DNA of 64,000 nt from Pseudomonas paraglycinae. Lineage in GTDB: Bacteria; Pseudomonadota; Gammaproteobacteria; Pseudomonadales; Pseudomonadaceae. The stretch spans positions 186,001-250,000 of the forward strand of contig NZ_BQHR01000009.1 of NCBI RefSeq assembly GCF_021601625.1, given 5' to 3'. The translations under genes and the position numbers were made by a program. Below the pieces are notes generated by a model. That model did no database searches and was not told where the DNA came from. It saw only the letters and a program-made list of their open reading frames with translations. Shown in pieces: positions 40,819-50,966 of this stretch (positions within the stretch are counted from its first letter, which is position 1; each line of letters begins with the position of its first letter).

Positions 40819-41787
40819 ATGCTCCCCTACATTGCTACCTATTTGATTTTCGCTTTCGTACTGGAAGTGGCCAGACGCTGCATGGATGGCCCGATGTTTG
40901 TCAGAACAGGTTCGAAACACTGGCCCTGGAAGCTCAACTACAGCATTCGATGGTGGGGGGTCGACGAGTATCTGGCGGCGCTGACCCTTGTGTCGCTGGC
41001 GCTGCTGCTGTTGCTCGCTTTATGGACCAGGCTGGGCAGCCCTGCGGATCTGAGTGTGGTCTTGCAGGTATGGGTCACCCTGTGCCTGAGTTCATTGGTC
41101 CTCTCGATCAGATATTTCAATCTGGTCGCCAAATTCAGGGAAAACTTCTGGTGGCTGGCCCTCACCGCGGCCTTGATAACGTTGGGTATCGGCCAGTTTG
41201 CGAGTGCCTGGGCTGACTATTTCATCGTTCACTACACGCGAGTCGAAGCCACCCAGTTTCCCGTCGCACAAAAGACGCTGACGTTGCTGATACTTGCATT
41301 CACTTGGCTATACGCCGCGACGATGCTGGGCAGTCTCATTGTCATCGTCACATATATGTTCATGAATGAAGTGAAGCCGACATTCCGCGAGTCGGCGAAG
41401 CGCGATCCTCTGTCAGCGCCGTTCTGGAAAAAATACAAATCCGGTCGTAGCCACATCAGGCGCGCGACCATGCGCTGGATTGTCCTCGGCGTGTCTCTTT
41501 TCACCGTCAGCAGTTCATGGAGTGTGTGGGTTTTTGTTCTCAAACATGTCGAAGAAGGTGTTCAGGAAGCTCTGGTATTCGCCTCGTTTCATCTTCATCC
41601 GCGCGAATGCGCCATCCCCGGGATGCCCCATGGCGCCAGAGCGGCATTGATCAGTGAAAAAAAAGCGGTTGTCGCAATTCCCGGGGCCAAGGGTTATGTC
41701 TTCGAGACTATGCCTTGCGACATGCAGTCGATCCGGGTTCTGAAAGATGACGCGGCTCAGAGGTTGAAGCTGGATGATTATTTTTGA
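40819..41787 (+). CDS. Membrane protein of unknown function
   Basis: A 322-residue protein with about six hydrophobic helices: residues 3-17, 52-72, 80-98, 110-130, 150-180 and 222-244, the last followed by a hydrophilic C-terminal domain of 80 residues with two Cys (RECAIPGMP, MPCDMQS). The cytoplasmic loop at about 183-215 is basic. I recognise no family. It stands alone; codon use matches the core genome. Confidence 0.75.
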   Translation: MLPYIATYLIFAFVLEVARRCMDGPMFVRTGSKHWPWKLNYSIRWWGVDEYLAALTLVSLALLLLLALWTRLGSPADLSVVLQVWVTLCLSSLVLSIRYFNLVAKFRENFWWLALTAALITLGIGQFASAWADYFIVHYTRVEATQFPVAQKTLTLLILAFTWLYAATMLGSLIVIVTYMFMNEVKPTFRESAKRDPLSAPFWKKYKSGRSHIRRATMRWIVLGVSLFTVSSSWSVWVFVLKHVEEGVQEALVFASFHLHPRECAIPGMPHGARAALISEKKAVVAIPGAKGYVFETMPCDMQSIRVLKDDAAQRLKLDDYF

Positions 41788-42041
41788 CGAGGGGCCAGAT
41801 GCGGGTTCATCAACCCGGCGAATACCCCTCCATTCGCTCGCAACCCCGCTCCTTCGCGGTTAACAAAAGATAACGTTGCGCCGATTGTCAGACGTTTCGA
41901 ATGCCCGATAGGATGAGCCAGCTTCCGAAGGGGCTCTGGATGGCGGGTTTCAGGACTATGCTTGTGACCAGGCAGTCACCGTGAGCACCCTTGCGGCGCC
42001 CTTAAGGTCCATGACCAACAATAATAAACAGGGGAAGGTCT

Positions 42042-43070
42042 ATGAGTCGTTGCCGCCCGCCGGCGTTACGCAACACCGCGTTGCTGGCCACAGCACTCTC
42101 TCTGCTGGGCTTTGCCACATTGTCGGCGCCGGTTCTCGCCGCCGAAGCGCCAGCCGACGTGGTCTATTCCACCGAATCGGCCAAGGCCTCGAAAAGCCTG
42201 ATGCTCGATGTCGTTCACGCCGGAACCCGGCTGGTGGCGGTTGGGGATCGCGGGCACATTCTCTATTCCGACGATCAGGGCAAGACCTGGACCCAGGCCA
42301 AAGTGCCGAGCCGCCAGTTGCTGACCGCCGTGTATTTCGTCGATGACAAGCACGGCTGGGCCGTCGGCCACGACGCACAGATCCTCGCCAGCGAAGACGG
42401 CGGCCTGACCTGGACCAAACAGTTCGAAGACCTCAAGCGTGAGTCGCCGCTGCTCGACGTCTGGTTCAAGGACGTCAACAGTGGCCTGGCCGTAGGTGCC
42501 TACGGCGCGCTGCTGGAAACCACCGACGGTGGCAAAAACTGGGAAGACGTCAGCGACCGCCTCGACAACGAAGACCAGTTCCACCTCAACGCCATCGCTT
42601 CCGTAAAAGACGCCGGCCTGTTCATCGTCGGTGAGTCGGGCAGCATGTTCCGCTCCGCCGACTGGGGCCAGACCTGGGAAAAACTCGAAGGCCCGTACGA
42701 AGGCTCGCTGTTCGGCGTGATCGGTACGGCGCAGCCGCAAACCCTGCTGGCCTACGGTCTGCGCGGCAACCTTTACCGCTCCACCGATTTCGGCAGCACC
42801 TGGGAGCAGGTCGAACTGAAAGCTGCGCGCGGTTCGCTGGAGTTCGGCCTGTCCGGTGCCACACTGCTCGAAGATGGCTCCATCGTCATCGTCGGCAACG
42901 GCGGCTCGGTGGTCAGCAGCAGCGACAACGGCGAAACCTTCAGCGTGTTCAACCGTCCGGATCGCATCTCGCTGTCGTCGGTCACCGCCGCCGGCAACGG
43001 CAATCTGATCCTGAGCGGGCAGGGTGGCGTGCGGGTCACTACTGCGAACGGCGCCGAGCTGGGCAAATGA
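42042..43070 (+). CDS. Ycf48-like beta-propeller exported protein
   Basis: A 342-residue protein with a signal peptide (cleavage near VLAAEA) and repeated BNR/Asp-box motifs: YSDDQGKTWTQ, SEDGGLTWTK, TTDGGKNWED, SADWGQTWEK, STDFGSTWEQ, SSDNGETFSV. Six or more blades are expected. In Pseudomonas such proteins are encoded just before an MMPL-type exporter, as here (28-base gap), suggesting a periplasmic partner of that exporter. Confidence 0.88.
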   Translation: MSRCRPPALRNTALLATALSLLGFATLSAPVLAAEAPADVVYSTESAKASKSLMLDVVHAGTRLVAVGDRGHILYSDDQGKTWTQAKVPSRQLLTAVYFVDDKHGWAVGHDAQILASEDGGLTWTKQFEDLKRESPLLDVWFKDVNSGLAVGAYGALLETTDGGKNWEDVSDRLDNEDQFHLNAIASVKDAGLFIVGESGSMFRSADWGQTWEKLEGPYEGSLFGVIGTAQPQTLLAYGLRGNLYRSTDFGSTWEQVELKAARGSLEFGLSGATLLEDGSIVIVGNGGSVVSSSDNGETFSVFNRPDRISLSSVTAAGNGNLILSGQGGVRVTTANGAELGK

Positions 43071-43098
43071 GCCGAATCAATAATAAGAAGGCGGGGCT

Positions 43099-45483
43099 AT
43101 GACTTCCTTGAGCACTCATCATCAGGACAAGGCGACGTTTCTTGAGCGCCTGATCTTCAACAACCGCCCGGCAGTGATCGTGATCTGCCTGCTGGTCAGC
43201 ATTTTCCTGTTCTGGCAGGCCACGCTGATCCGCCCGTCCACCAGTTTCGAAAAGATGATCCCGCTCAAGCATCCGTTCATCGAGAAGATGATGGAGCACC
43301 GCAACGATCTGGCGAACCTGGGCAACACCGTGCGTATTTCGGTGGAAGCGAAGGATGGCGACATCTTCTCCAAGGAGTACATGGAGACCCTGCGTCAGAT
43401 CAACGACGAGGTGTTCTACATCTCCGGCGTCGACCGTTCCGGCCTCAAGTCGCTGTGGAGCCCGAGCGTGCGCTGGACCGAAGTGACCGAGGAAGGTTTT
43501 GCCGGCGGCGAAGTGATCCCGCAGAGCTACAATGGCTCCCAGGACAGCCTCGATCTGCTGCGCAACAACGTGCTCAAGTCCGGTCAGGTCGGGCGTCTGG
43601 TGGCCAACGACTTCAAGTCGAGCATCGTCGACATCCCGCTGCTGGAGTCCTACCCGGACCCGCAGGACCAGGGCAAGTTGCTGGCGCTGGACTATCGCCA
43701 GTTCTCCCATGAGCTCGAAGACAAGATCCGCAACAAGTTCGAAGCGCAGAACCCCAACGTCAAGATCCACATCGTCGGCTTCGCCAAGAAGGTCGGTGAC
43801 CTGATCGACGGCCTGGTGATGGTGGTGATGTTCTTCGGCATCGCCTTCGTCATCACCCTGATCCTGCTGCTGTGGTTCACCAACTGCCTGCGCAGCACTG
43901 TGGCGGTGTTGAGCACCACGCTGGTGGCGGTGGTCTGGCAACTCGGGTTGATGCACTTCTTCGGGTTCGGCCTCGATCCGTATTCGATGCTGGTGCCGTT
44001 CCTGATCTTCGCCATCGGCATTTCCCACGGCGTGCAGAAAATCAACGGTATCGCCCTGCAATCCGGTGAGGCGGACAACGCGTTGACGGCCGCACGGCGG
44101 ACATTCCGTCAATTGTTCCTGCCGGGGATGATCGCGATTCTGGCAGACGCCGTCGGCTTCATCACGCTGCTGATCATCGACATCGGCGTGATCCGCGAGC
44201 TGGCCATCGGCGCTTCCATCGGCGTGGCAGTGATCGTGTTCACCAACCTGATCCTGCTGCCGGTGGCGATTTCCTATGTCGGCATCAGCAAGCGCGCCAT
44301 CGCCAAGAGCAAGAAGGACGCGCATCGCGAGCATCCGTTCTGGCGTCTGCTGTCGAATTTCGCCAACCCGAAAGTCGCGCCGATTTCCATCGCCCTGGCG
44401 CTGGTCGCCTTCGGCGGCGGTCTCTGGTACAGCCAGAACCTGAAAATCGGTGACCTCGACCAGGGCGCGCCGGAACTGCGTCCGGACTCGCGCTACAACA
44501 AGGACAACAACTTCATCATCAGCAACTATTCGACCAGTTCCGACGTGCTGGTGGTGATGGTCAAGACCAAGTCCGAAGGCTGCTCGCGCTATGAAGCCAT
44601 GGCGCCGATCGACGAACTGATGTGGAAGATGCAGAACACCGAGGGCGTGCAGTCGGCGATCTCGCTGGTGACCGTGTCCAAGCAGATGATCAAGGGCATG
44701 AACGAGGGCAACCTGAAATGGGAAACCCTGTCGCGCAACCCGGATGTGCTGAACAACTCAATCGCCCGGGCCGACGGCCTGTACAACAACAGTTGCTCGC
44801 TGGCGCCGGTGCTGGTGTTCCTCAACGACCACAAGGCCGAAACCCTGGATCGCGCCGTGCATGCGGTGCAGGACTTCGCCAAGGAAAACAACAAGGAAGG
44901 CCTGGAGTTCATCCTCGCGGCTGGTAACGCCGGGATCGAGGCGGCCACCAACGAGGTGATCAAGAAGTCCGAGCTGACCATTCTGATCCTGGTGTACATC
45001 TGCGTGGCGGTGATGTGCATGATCACCTTCCGCTCGTGGGCGGCGACCCTGTGCATCGTGCTGCCGCTGGTGCTGACCTCGGTGCTGGGTAACGCGCTGA
45101 TGGCGTTCATGGGTATCGGCGTGAAGGTAGCGACGCTGCCGGTAGTGGCGTTGGGCGTGGGCATCGGCGTGGACTACGGCATCTACATCTACAGCCGCCT
45201 GGAAAGTTTCCTGCGTGCCGGTTTGCCGCTGCAGGAAGCCTATTACCAGACCCTGAAATCCACCGGTAAAGCGGTGCTGTTCACCGGTCTGTGCCTGGCC
45301 ATCGGCGTGTGCACCTGGATCTTCTCGGCGATCAAGTTCCAGGCCGACATGGGCCTGATGCTGACCTTCATGCTGCTGTGGAACATGTTCGGTGCGCTGT
45401 GGCTATTGCCGGCACTGGCGAAGTTCCTGATCAAGCCGGAGAAACTGGCGGGGCAGAAGGGAAATTCTCTGTTTGCTCACTGA
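43099..45483 (+). CDS. MMPL/RND-family transporter
   Basis: A 794-residue inner-membrane protein with twelve predicted helices in two repeats: one before a large periplasmic loop (about 30-220), five after it, and the same again (loop about 435-620). ALGVGIGVDYGIYIYSRLES (about residue 687-706) is the typical proton-relay helix region of RND/MMPL proteins. Exports lipids or hydrophobic compounds in known relatives; substrate unknown. Co-transcribed with the Ycf48-like gene; a strong terminator follows. Confidence 0.9.
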   Translation: MTSLSTHHQDKATFLERLIFNNRPAVIVICLLVSIFLFWQATLIRPSTSFEKMIPLKHPFIEKMMEHRNDLANLGNTVRISVEAKDGDIFSKEYMETLRQINDEVFYISGVDRSGLKSLWSPSVRWTEVTEEGFAGGEVIPQSYNGSQDSLDLLRNNVLKSGQVGRLVANDFKSSIVDIPLLESYPDPQDQGKLLALDYRQFSHELEDKIRNKFEAQNPNVKIHIVGFAKKVGDLIDGLVMVVMFFGIAFVITLILLLWFTNCLRSTVAVLSTTLVAVVWQLGLMHFFGFGLDPYSMLVPFLIFAIGISHGVQKINGIALQSGEADNALTAARRTFRQLFLPGMIAILADAVGFITLLIIDIGVIRELAIGASIGVAVIVFTNLILLPVAISYVGISKRAIAKSKKDAHREHPFWRLLSNFANPKVAPISIALALVAFGGGLWYSQNLKIGDLDQGAPELRPDSRYNKDNNFIISNYSTSSDVLVVMVKTKSEGCSRYEAMAPIDELMWKMQNTEGVQSAISLVTVSKQMIKGMNEGNLKWETLSRNPDVLNNSIARADGLYNNSCSLAPVLVFLNDHKAETLDRAVHAVQDFAKENNKEGLEFILAAGNAGIEAATNEVIKKSELTILILVYICVAVMCMITFRSWAATLCIVLPLVLTSVLGNALMAFMGIGVKVATLPVVALGVGIGVDYGIYIYSRLESFLRAGLPLQEAYYQTLKSTGKAVLFTGLCLAIGVCTWIFSAIKFQADMGLMLTFMLLWNMFGALWLLPALAKFLIKPEKLAGQKGNSLFAH

Positions 45484-45500
45484 TCCGGTTGGCTGAAATG

Positions 45501-45537
45501 AAAAAGCCGCAACCTTGAAGGGTTGCGGCTTTTTTTA
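45501..45537 (+). terminator. Rho-independent terminator
   Basis: AAAAAGCCGCAACC pairs with GGTTGCGGCTTTTT around TTGAAG, 18 bases after the MMPL stop. Confidence 0.9.
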
Positions 45538-45556
45538 TGGTGTGAGAGCAAAAGCC

Positions 45557-45732
45557 CCCTCACCCTAGCCCTCTCCCAAAGGGAGAGGGGACTGACCGGG
45601 TTGTGCTTCGTCAACCATCGACCTGAAAAACCGAGTCAATTACGGATTCAAGGCAGATCGTTCAAGTCGGTGTATCTCTCCAATATCCCCGGATTGGTGC
45701 CCTCTCCCCCTGGGAGAGGGCTAGGGTGAGGG
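45557..45732. repeat. 176-bp MITE-like element, copy 2
   Basis: Same length and plan as the copy at 29449: ends CCCTCACCCTAGCCCTCTCC and its inverse, internal ATCGACCTGAAAAACCG and GATTCAAGGCAG. Confidence 0.8.
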
Positions 45733-45748
45733 CAGGCGGACTAAAGGC

Positions 45749-46468
45749 TTACGAAAGATCCGCCCCAAGCACAACACTCAAGGCGCTGCGCGCATCATCC
45801 AGCTGCACCAACGTCGCATGCCGAGCCCCCAACGCATCCCGATTCTCGATCGCCGTCAAAATCGCCTTGTGCCGAGGCAACGCCAGCTCATGCAGATTCG
45901 GCCGCTGATTCGAATGCTTCAACGCCTCGGCAATCGCCACCGCAAGCATGTTGCACAGATTGGCCAGCAAATCGTTGTGGGTCGCATCGGCGATCCGGCT
46001 GTGAAAGTCCAGATCCGGTTGCAGCAAGGCTTCCGGGGTCGGCGCCGCTTCCATGCGCTGGTAAGCCTCGGCAATCGACGCAATGTCGGCATCGGTGGCG
46101 TGCTGGGCGGCGAGGGCGGCGGCGGCGGGTTCGATGATGCTGCGCACGCTGGTCAGGACGTTGAAGAACTCGTTCTGCGGGCTGCTTTGCATCAGCCAGT
46201 GCAGCACGTCCGGGTCGAGCATGTGCCATTCGCGGCGTGGCTTGACCACGGTGCCGACGCGCGGTTTCGAATACACCAGGCCCTTGGCGACCAGCACTCG
46301 GGTGGCTTCGCGCAACACCGGCCGGCTGACCGCGTATTCCTCGCAGAGCAAGGCTTCGGCGGGCAGCTTGTCGCAGGGCAGAAAGCGTCCGGAAACAATC
46401 TGCATGCCCAGTTCCTGGACGATGCGCGAGTGCATGCTTTTACGGTCGGAAGGTTTGCGGTAATCCAT
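45749..46468 (-). CDS. GntR-family (FadR/FCD) regulator of sugar-acid genes
   Basis: A 239-residue regulator. Winged helix about residues 12-75 (LPAEALLCEEYAVSRPVLRE), FCD domain with DLDFHSRIADATHNDLLANL and metal-binding His in LALPRHKAILTAIENRD. It precedes the sugar-acid dehydratase gene on the same strand and is the probable controller of the divergent dehydratase/MFS promoters. Separated from the dehydratase by a REP element. Confidence 0.88.
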   Translation of the reverse strand: MDYRKPSDRKSMHSRIVQELGMQIVSGRFLPCDKLPAEALLCEEYAVSRPVLREATRVLVAKGLVYSKPRVGTVVKPRREWHMLDPDVLHWLMQSSPQNEFFNVLTSVRSIIEPAAAALAAQHATDADIASIAEAYQRMEAAPTPEALLQPDLDFHSRIADATHNDLLANLCNMLAVAIAEALKHSNQRPNLHELALPRHKAILTAIENRDALGARHATLVQLDDARSALSVVLGADLS

Positions 46469-46543
46469 GGGGAGTGGCGCGATCCTGAGCGATGGAGATG
46501 CCGCGCATCATAGCAGGCACGGCGTAATCTGGAGCGAGGCAAT

Positions 46544-46656
46544 GATCGTTCCCACGCTCCGCGTGGGAATGCCTGAAGGGACGCTCTGCGTTCCAGTTCT
46601 CGAATGGGACACAGAGCGTCCCGGGCTGCATTCCCACGCAGAGCGTGGGAATGATC
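46544..46656. repeat. REP-like doublet, copy 2
   Basis: GATCGTTCCCACGCTCCGCG at one end and the inverse ending CGTGGGAATGATC at the other, between the dehydratase and gntR genes. Confidence 0.85.
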
Positions 46657-46676
46657 AGGGCAGGGGGACGGCGGTG

Positions 46677-48413
46677 TTAGTGGGAATGGCGGGGGACTTC
46701 AGCCCCTCGGCAACCTACCAGGAAGTCGAAATCGCAACCCTGATCCGCCTGCAGCACATGGTCGATATACAACTGACGATACCCACCCACCAACAGCTGC
46801 TGCGGCGCTTGCAGATCCGCCATGCGCGCCGCCAGTTCAGCGTCCGGAATGTCCAGATGCAAACGCCCGCTGGCGCAGTCCAGCTCGATCCAGTCACCTT
46901 CCTTCACTGCCGCCAAAGGCCCGCCGGCCGCCGCTTCCGGCGCGACATGCAACACAACGGTGCCGTAGGCCGTGCCGCTCATGCGCGCATCGGAGATACG
47001 TACCATGTCGGTCACGCCCTGCGCCAGCAGCTTGGCCGGCAGCCCCATGTTGCCGACTTCGGCCATGCCCGGATAACCCTTCGGCCCGCAGTTCTTCATC
47101 ACCAGAATCGAGTTGGCATCGACGTCCAGTTCCGGGTCGTTGATGCGCGCCTTGTACATGTCGAAGTTCTCGAACACCACCGCGCGGCCACGGTGCTGCA
47201 TCAGCTCCGGCGTTGCGGCTGACGGTTTGAGCACCGCGCCCAGTGGCGCGAGGTTGCCGCGCAACACGCAGATGCCGCCGTCGGCGCGGATCGGATTGTC
47301 GAGGGTGCGGATCACTTCGTCTTCACCGTAGATCGGCGCGTCCTTGGTGTTCTCGCCGATGGATTTGCCGTTGACGGTCAGCGCGTTCGGATTCGGAATC
47401 AGATTGGCTTCGCCGAGGCGGCGCAACACGGCCGGCAATCCCCCGGCGTAGTAGAACTCTTCCATCAGGAAACGCCCGGACGGTTGCAGGTCGACAATGG
47501 TCGGCATGCCGCGACCGATGCGGGTCCAGTCGTCCAGATCCAGCTCGACGCCAATGCGCCCGGCGATGGCTTTGAGGTGGATTACCGCGTTGGTCGAACC
47601 GCCAATCGCTGCGTTGACCCGGATCGCATTTTCGAAGGCTTCCTTGGTCAGGATCTTCGACAGTTTCAGATCCTCACGAACCATCTCCACCGCACGCATG
47701 CCGGACATGTGCGCCAACACATAACGCCGCGCATCCACCGCCGGAATCGCCGCGTTGTGTGGCAGGGACGTGCCCAGTGCTTCGGCCATGCAAGCCATGG
47801 TCGACGCGGTGCCCATGGTGTTGCAGGTACCGGCCGAGCGGGACATGCCGCCCTCGGCCGCGAGGAAATCATCAATCGTGATGGTGCCGGCCTTGACCTG
47901 TTCGCTGAGCTGCCAGACCACGGTGCCGGAGCCGATGTCCTTGCCTTTGTGCTTGCCGTTGAGCATCGGCCCGCCGGTGACGACGATCGCCGGCACGTCG
48001 CAACTGGCTGCGCCCATCAGCAGGGCCGGGGTGGTCTTGTCGCAACCGGTCAGCAGCACCACGCCGTCAATCGGGTTGCCGCGAATCGCTTCCTCGACGT
48101 CCATGCTCGCCAGGTTGCGGGTGAGCATGGCGGTTGGGCGCAGGTTCGATTCGCCGTTGGAGAACACCGGGAATTCCACCGGGAAGCCGCCAGCCTCGAT
48201 CACCCCGCGTTTGACGTGCTCTGCGATCTGGCGGAAGTGCGCGTTGCACGGGGTCAGTTCCGACCAGGTGTTGCAGATGCCGATGATCGGCTTGCCATGG
48301 AACTGATGGTCGGCGATGCCCTGATTCTTCATCCAGCTGCGGTACATGAAGCCGTTCTTGTCGGCCGTGCCAAACCATTGGGCGGAGCGCAGGGTGAGTT
48401 TCTTATCAGACAT
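46677..48413 (-). CDS. IlvD/Edd-family sugar-acid dehydratase (L-arabinonate dehydratase-like)
   Basis: A 578-residue Fe-S dehydratase. Cluster cysteines are visible in GICNTWSELTPCN (about residues 44-56), LTGCDKTTPA (about 125) and SAGTCNTMGTAST (about 195). Length and flanking genes fit L-arabinonate or a related pentonate/hexonate dehydratase, forming a 2-keto-3-deoxy acid. The next steps are encoded divergently (AraD1-family protein and dehydrogenase). Confidence 0.88.
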   Translation of the reverse strand: MSDKKLTLRSAQWFGTADKNGFMYRSWMKNQGIADHQFHGKPIIGICNTWSELTPCNAHFRQIAEHVKRGVIEAGGFPVEFPVFSNGESNLRPTAMLTRNLASMDVEEAIRGNPIDGVVLLTGCDKTTPALLMGAASCDVPAIVVTGGPMLNGKHKGKDIGSGTVVWQLSEQVKAGTITIDDFLAAEGGMSRSAGTCNTMGTASTMACMAEALGTSLPHNAAIPAVDARRYVLAHMSGMRAVEMVREDLKLSKILTKEAFENAIRVNAAIGGSTNAVIHLKAIAGRIGVELDLDDWTRIGRGMPTIVDLQPSGRFLMEEFYYAGGLPAVLRRLGEANLIPNPNALTVNGKSIGENTKDAPIYGEDEVIRTLDNPIRADGGICVLRGNLAPLGAVLKPSAATPELMQHRGRAVVFENFDMYKARINDPELDVDANSILVMKNCGPKGYPGMAEVGNMGLPAKLLAQGVTDMVRISDARMSGTAYGTVVLHVAPEAAAGGPLAAVKEGDWIELDCASGRLHLDIPDAELAARMADLQAPQQLLVGGYRQLYIDHVLQADQGCDFDFLVGCRGAEVPRHSH

Positions 48414-48501
48414 GATCGATTCTCTTATTGTAAGACTATTGTTTGCGAGCTTCGGCTAAACATATGCGCAAAATCGTCGATTTGGAAGTGTTGTCGCATA
48501 A

Positions 48502-48514
48502 TTAGTATTACTAT
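48502..48514. promoter_or_regulatory. Possible operator between dehydratase and MFS genes
   Basis: A dyad TAGTA-T-TACTA (48503-48513) inside an AT-rich stretch in the divergent promoter region. Plausible site for the local GntR protein; distinct from the TGGTATACCA operators. Confidence 0.35.
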
Positions 48515-48606
48515 ATAGTCGTTTTCGACGGAGGGATGGCCCTGGCGATTTTCCGCGAGAGGCGTTCCCCGAGGTTCCATAAAAACAACAATCGGAGACC
48601 GATCTC

Positions 48607-49929
48607 ATGAGCCAGGAACTGCGGCTTGTCCGGCGCATCACGCTGAAACTGATTCCCTTCCTGATCCTGCTGTACCTGATCGCCTATGTGGATCGCTCGG
48701 CCGTCGGCTTCGCCAAGCTGCACATGGGCGCCGACATCGGTATCGGCGATGCTGCCTACGGCCTCGGTGCCGGGCTGTTTTTCATCGGCTACTTTCTGTT
48801 TGAAATCCCCAGCAACCTGATGCTCGAACGCTTCGGCGCGCGGCGCTGGTTTGCGCGGATCATGATCACCTGGGGCGCGATCACCATCGGCATGGCCTTC
48901 GTCCAGGGCCCGCACAGTTTCTACGTGATGCGCTTTCTGCTCGGCGCGGCGGAGGCGGGGTTCTTTCCCGGCGTTCTGTACTACATCACCCAATGGTTTC
49001 CGGTGCGCCATCGCGGCAAGATCCTCGGGCTGTTCATCCTTTCCCAACCCATCGCGATGATGATCACCGGCCCCGTTTCGGGCGGTTTGCTGGGCATGGA
49101 CGGCATCCTCGGCCTGCATGGCTGGCAGTGGCTGTTCATCGTCATCGGCACCCCGGCGATCCTGCTGACCTGGCCGGTACTGCGCTGGCTGCCGGACGGC
49201 CCGCAGCAAGTGAAATGGATGGACCAGGCCGAAAAGGACTGGCTGACCGGCGAGCTGAAAAAGGACCTGCAGGAATACGGCCAGACCCGTCACGGCAATC
49301 CGCTGCATGCACTGAAAGACAAACGCGTGCTGCTGCTGGCGCTGTTTTACCTGCCGGTGACCCTGAGCATTTATGGCCTGGGCCTGTGGCTGCCGACCCT
49401 GATCAAACAGTTCGGCGGCAGCGATCTGGTGACAGGTTTCGTGTCTTCGGTGCCGTACATTTTCGGGATCATCGGCCTGCTGATCATTCCGCGCAGCTCC
49501 GACCGTTTGAATGATCGCTACGGCCATCTGGCGGTGCTTTATGTGCTGGGCGCGATCGGCCTGTTCCTCAGCGCGTGGCTGTCGTTGCCGGTGGCGCAAC
49601 TGGCGGCGTTGTGTCTGGTGGCGTTCGCGCTGTTTTCCTGCACGGCGGTGTTCTGGACGCTGCCGGGGCGGTTCTTTGCCGGTGCCAGCGCGGCGGCCGG
49701 GATCGCGTTGATCAACTCGGTGGGCAACCTCGGCGGTTACATCGGCCCGTTCGTGATCGGCGCGCTGAAGGAATACACCGGCAACCTCGCTTCGGGCCTG
49801 TACTTCCTGTCCGGGGTGATGGTGTTCGGGCTGATTCTGACGGGTGTCGTCTATCGCTTGCTGGAGCGCAAGCATGTGCTGCCAGTCGAGCAATTTGCAG
49901 CGAGTGCACGGGGTGCGACGCGTACCTGA
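48607..49929 (+). CDS. MFS transporter (anion:cation symporter family)
   Basis: A 440-residue transporter with twelve helices. LYLIAYVDRSAVGFAKL (about residues 19-35) and RFLLGAAEAGFFPGVLYYIT (about 108-127) are signatures of the ACS family that imports sugar acids such as galactonate, glucarate or tartrate. First gene of the plus-strand operon with the AraD1 and dehydrogenase genes. Expected substrate: the sugar acid handled by the dehydratase. Confidence 0.9.
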   Translation: MSQELRLVRRITLKLIPFLILLYLIAYVDRSAVGFAKLHMGADIGIGDAAYGLGAGLFFIGYFLFEIPSNLMLERFGARRWFARIMITWGAITIGMAFVQGPHSFYVMRFLLGAAEAGFFPGVLYYITQWFPVRHRGKILGLFILSQPIAMMITGPVSGGLLGMDGILGLHGWQWLFIVIGTPAILLTWPVLRWLPDGPQQVKWMDQAEKDWLTGELKKDLQEYGQTRHGNPLHALKDKRVLLLALFYLPVTLSIYGLGLWLPTLIKQFGGSDLVTGFVSSVPYIFGIIGLLIIPRSSDRLNDRYGHLAVLYVLGAIGLFLSAWLSLPVAQLAALCLVAFALFSCTAVFWTLPGRFFAGASAAAGIALINSVGNLGGYIGPFVIGALKEYTGNLASGLYFLSGVMVFGLILTGVVYRLLERKHVLPVEQFAASARGATRT

Positions 49930-49964
49930 TTTCGATCCAGGATTTGTTTTAACAGGAGAACATC

Positions 49965-50957
49965 ATGCATCTGGTTCAATTCGAATTGAGTAGCGGCGAG
50001 CGCCGTGTCGGGGTGGTCGAGGACGGCCTCGTGCGTGAAGTACAAGATGCGCGCACGGTTCGCGATCTGGCCCTGGCCGCGATCGAGGCTGGCAGCACCC
50101 TCGCGCAGCAAGTGCAAACCCTTGGCCTCGGCATCAGTCACGATTACGCCGAATTGCTGGCCAAACTGCGCATTTTGCCACCGCTGGACCACCCGGACCC
50201 GGCGCACCTGCTGGTCAGCGGCACCGGCCTCACGCACCTCGGCAGCGCCTCGGCCCGGGACAAGATGCACCAGCAGGCCGGCGACGAGGCGGCGATGACC
50301 GACACCATGCGCATCTTCAAGTGGGGCGTGGAGGGCGGAAAACCGGCGGCGGGGCAGGCCGGTGTGCAGCCGGAATGGTTCTACAAGGGCGACGGCAGCA
50401 TCGTTGTGCGTCCCGGTCAGCCGTTCCCGCTGCCGCCGTTTGCCGAAGACGCCGGCGAGGAGCCAGAAATGGCCGGGCTCTACATCATCGGCCACGACGG
50501 CAAGCCGTATCGCCTCGGTTTCGCGGTGGGCAACGAATTCTCCGATCACGTCATGGAGCGCAAGAATTACCTGTATCTGGCCCACTCGAAACTGCGCAGT
50601 TGCAGCTACGGCCCGGAACTTCGCACGGGTGAATTGCCTCAACACCTGGCGGGCACCAGCCGCATCCTGCGCGACGGTGAAGTGCTGTGGCAGAACGAGT
50701 TCCTCAGCGGTGAGGCCAACATGTGCCACAGCCTGGCGAACCTCGAATACCACCACTTCAAGTACAGCCAGTTCCTGCGTCCCGGTGACGTGCACATTCA
50801 CTTCTTCGGCACCGCGACCCTGTCGTTCGCCGATGGCATTCGCACTCAGCCGGGCGACGTGTTCGAGATCAGCCAGGCCGAATTCGGCGCACCGCTGGTC
50901 AACGGCATCGCTCCGGTCGCAGCGGCATTCGAACCGGACAGCATCGGCACCCTTTAA
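49965..50957 (+). CDS. AraD1/GguC-family protein (FAH superfamily)
   Basis: A 330-residue protein. LLVSGTGLTHLGSA near residue 84, PEWFYKGDGSIVV (about 138) and LGFAVGNEFSDHVMERKNYL (about 186) belong to the AraD1 branch of the fumarylacetoacetate-hydrolase superfamily. In non-phosphorylative pentose pathways this step dehydrates 2-keto-3-deoxy-pentonate to 2-ketoglutarate semialdehyde. Nine bases separate it from the dehydrogenase gene. Confidence 0.88.
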   Translation: MHLVQFELSSGERRVGVVEDGLVREVQDARTVRDLALAAIEAGSTLAQQVQTLGLGISHDYAELLAKLRILPPLDHPDPAHLLVSGTGLTHLGSASARDKMHQQAGDEAAMTDTMRIFKWGVEGGKPAAGQAGVQPEWFYKGDGSIVVRPGQPFPLPPFAEDAGEEPEMAGLYIIGHDGKPYRLGFAVGNEFSDHVMERKNYLYLAHSKLRSCSYGPELRTGELPQHLAGTSRILRDGEVLWQNEFLSGEANMCHSLANLEYHHFKYSQFLRPGDVHIHFFGTATLSFADGIRTQPGDVFEISQAEFGAPLVNGIAPVAAAFEPDSIGTL

Positions 50958-50966
50958 GGAGATCCC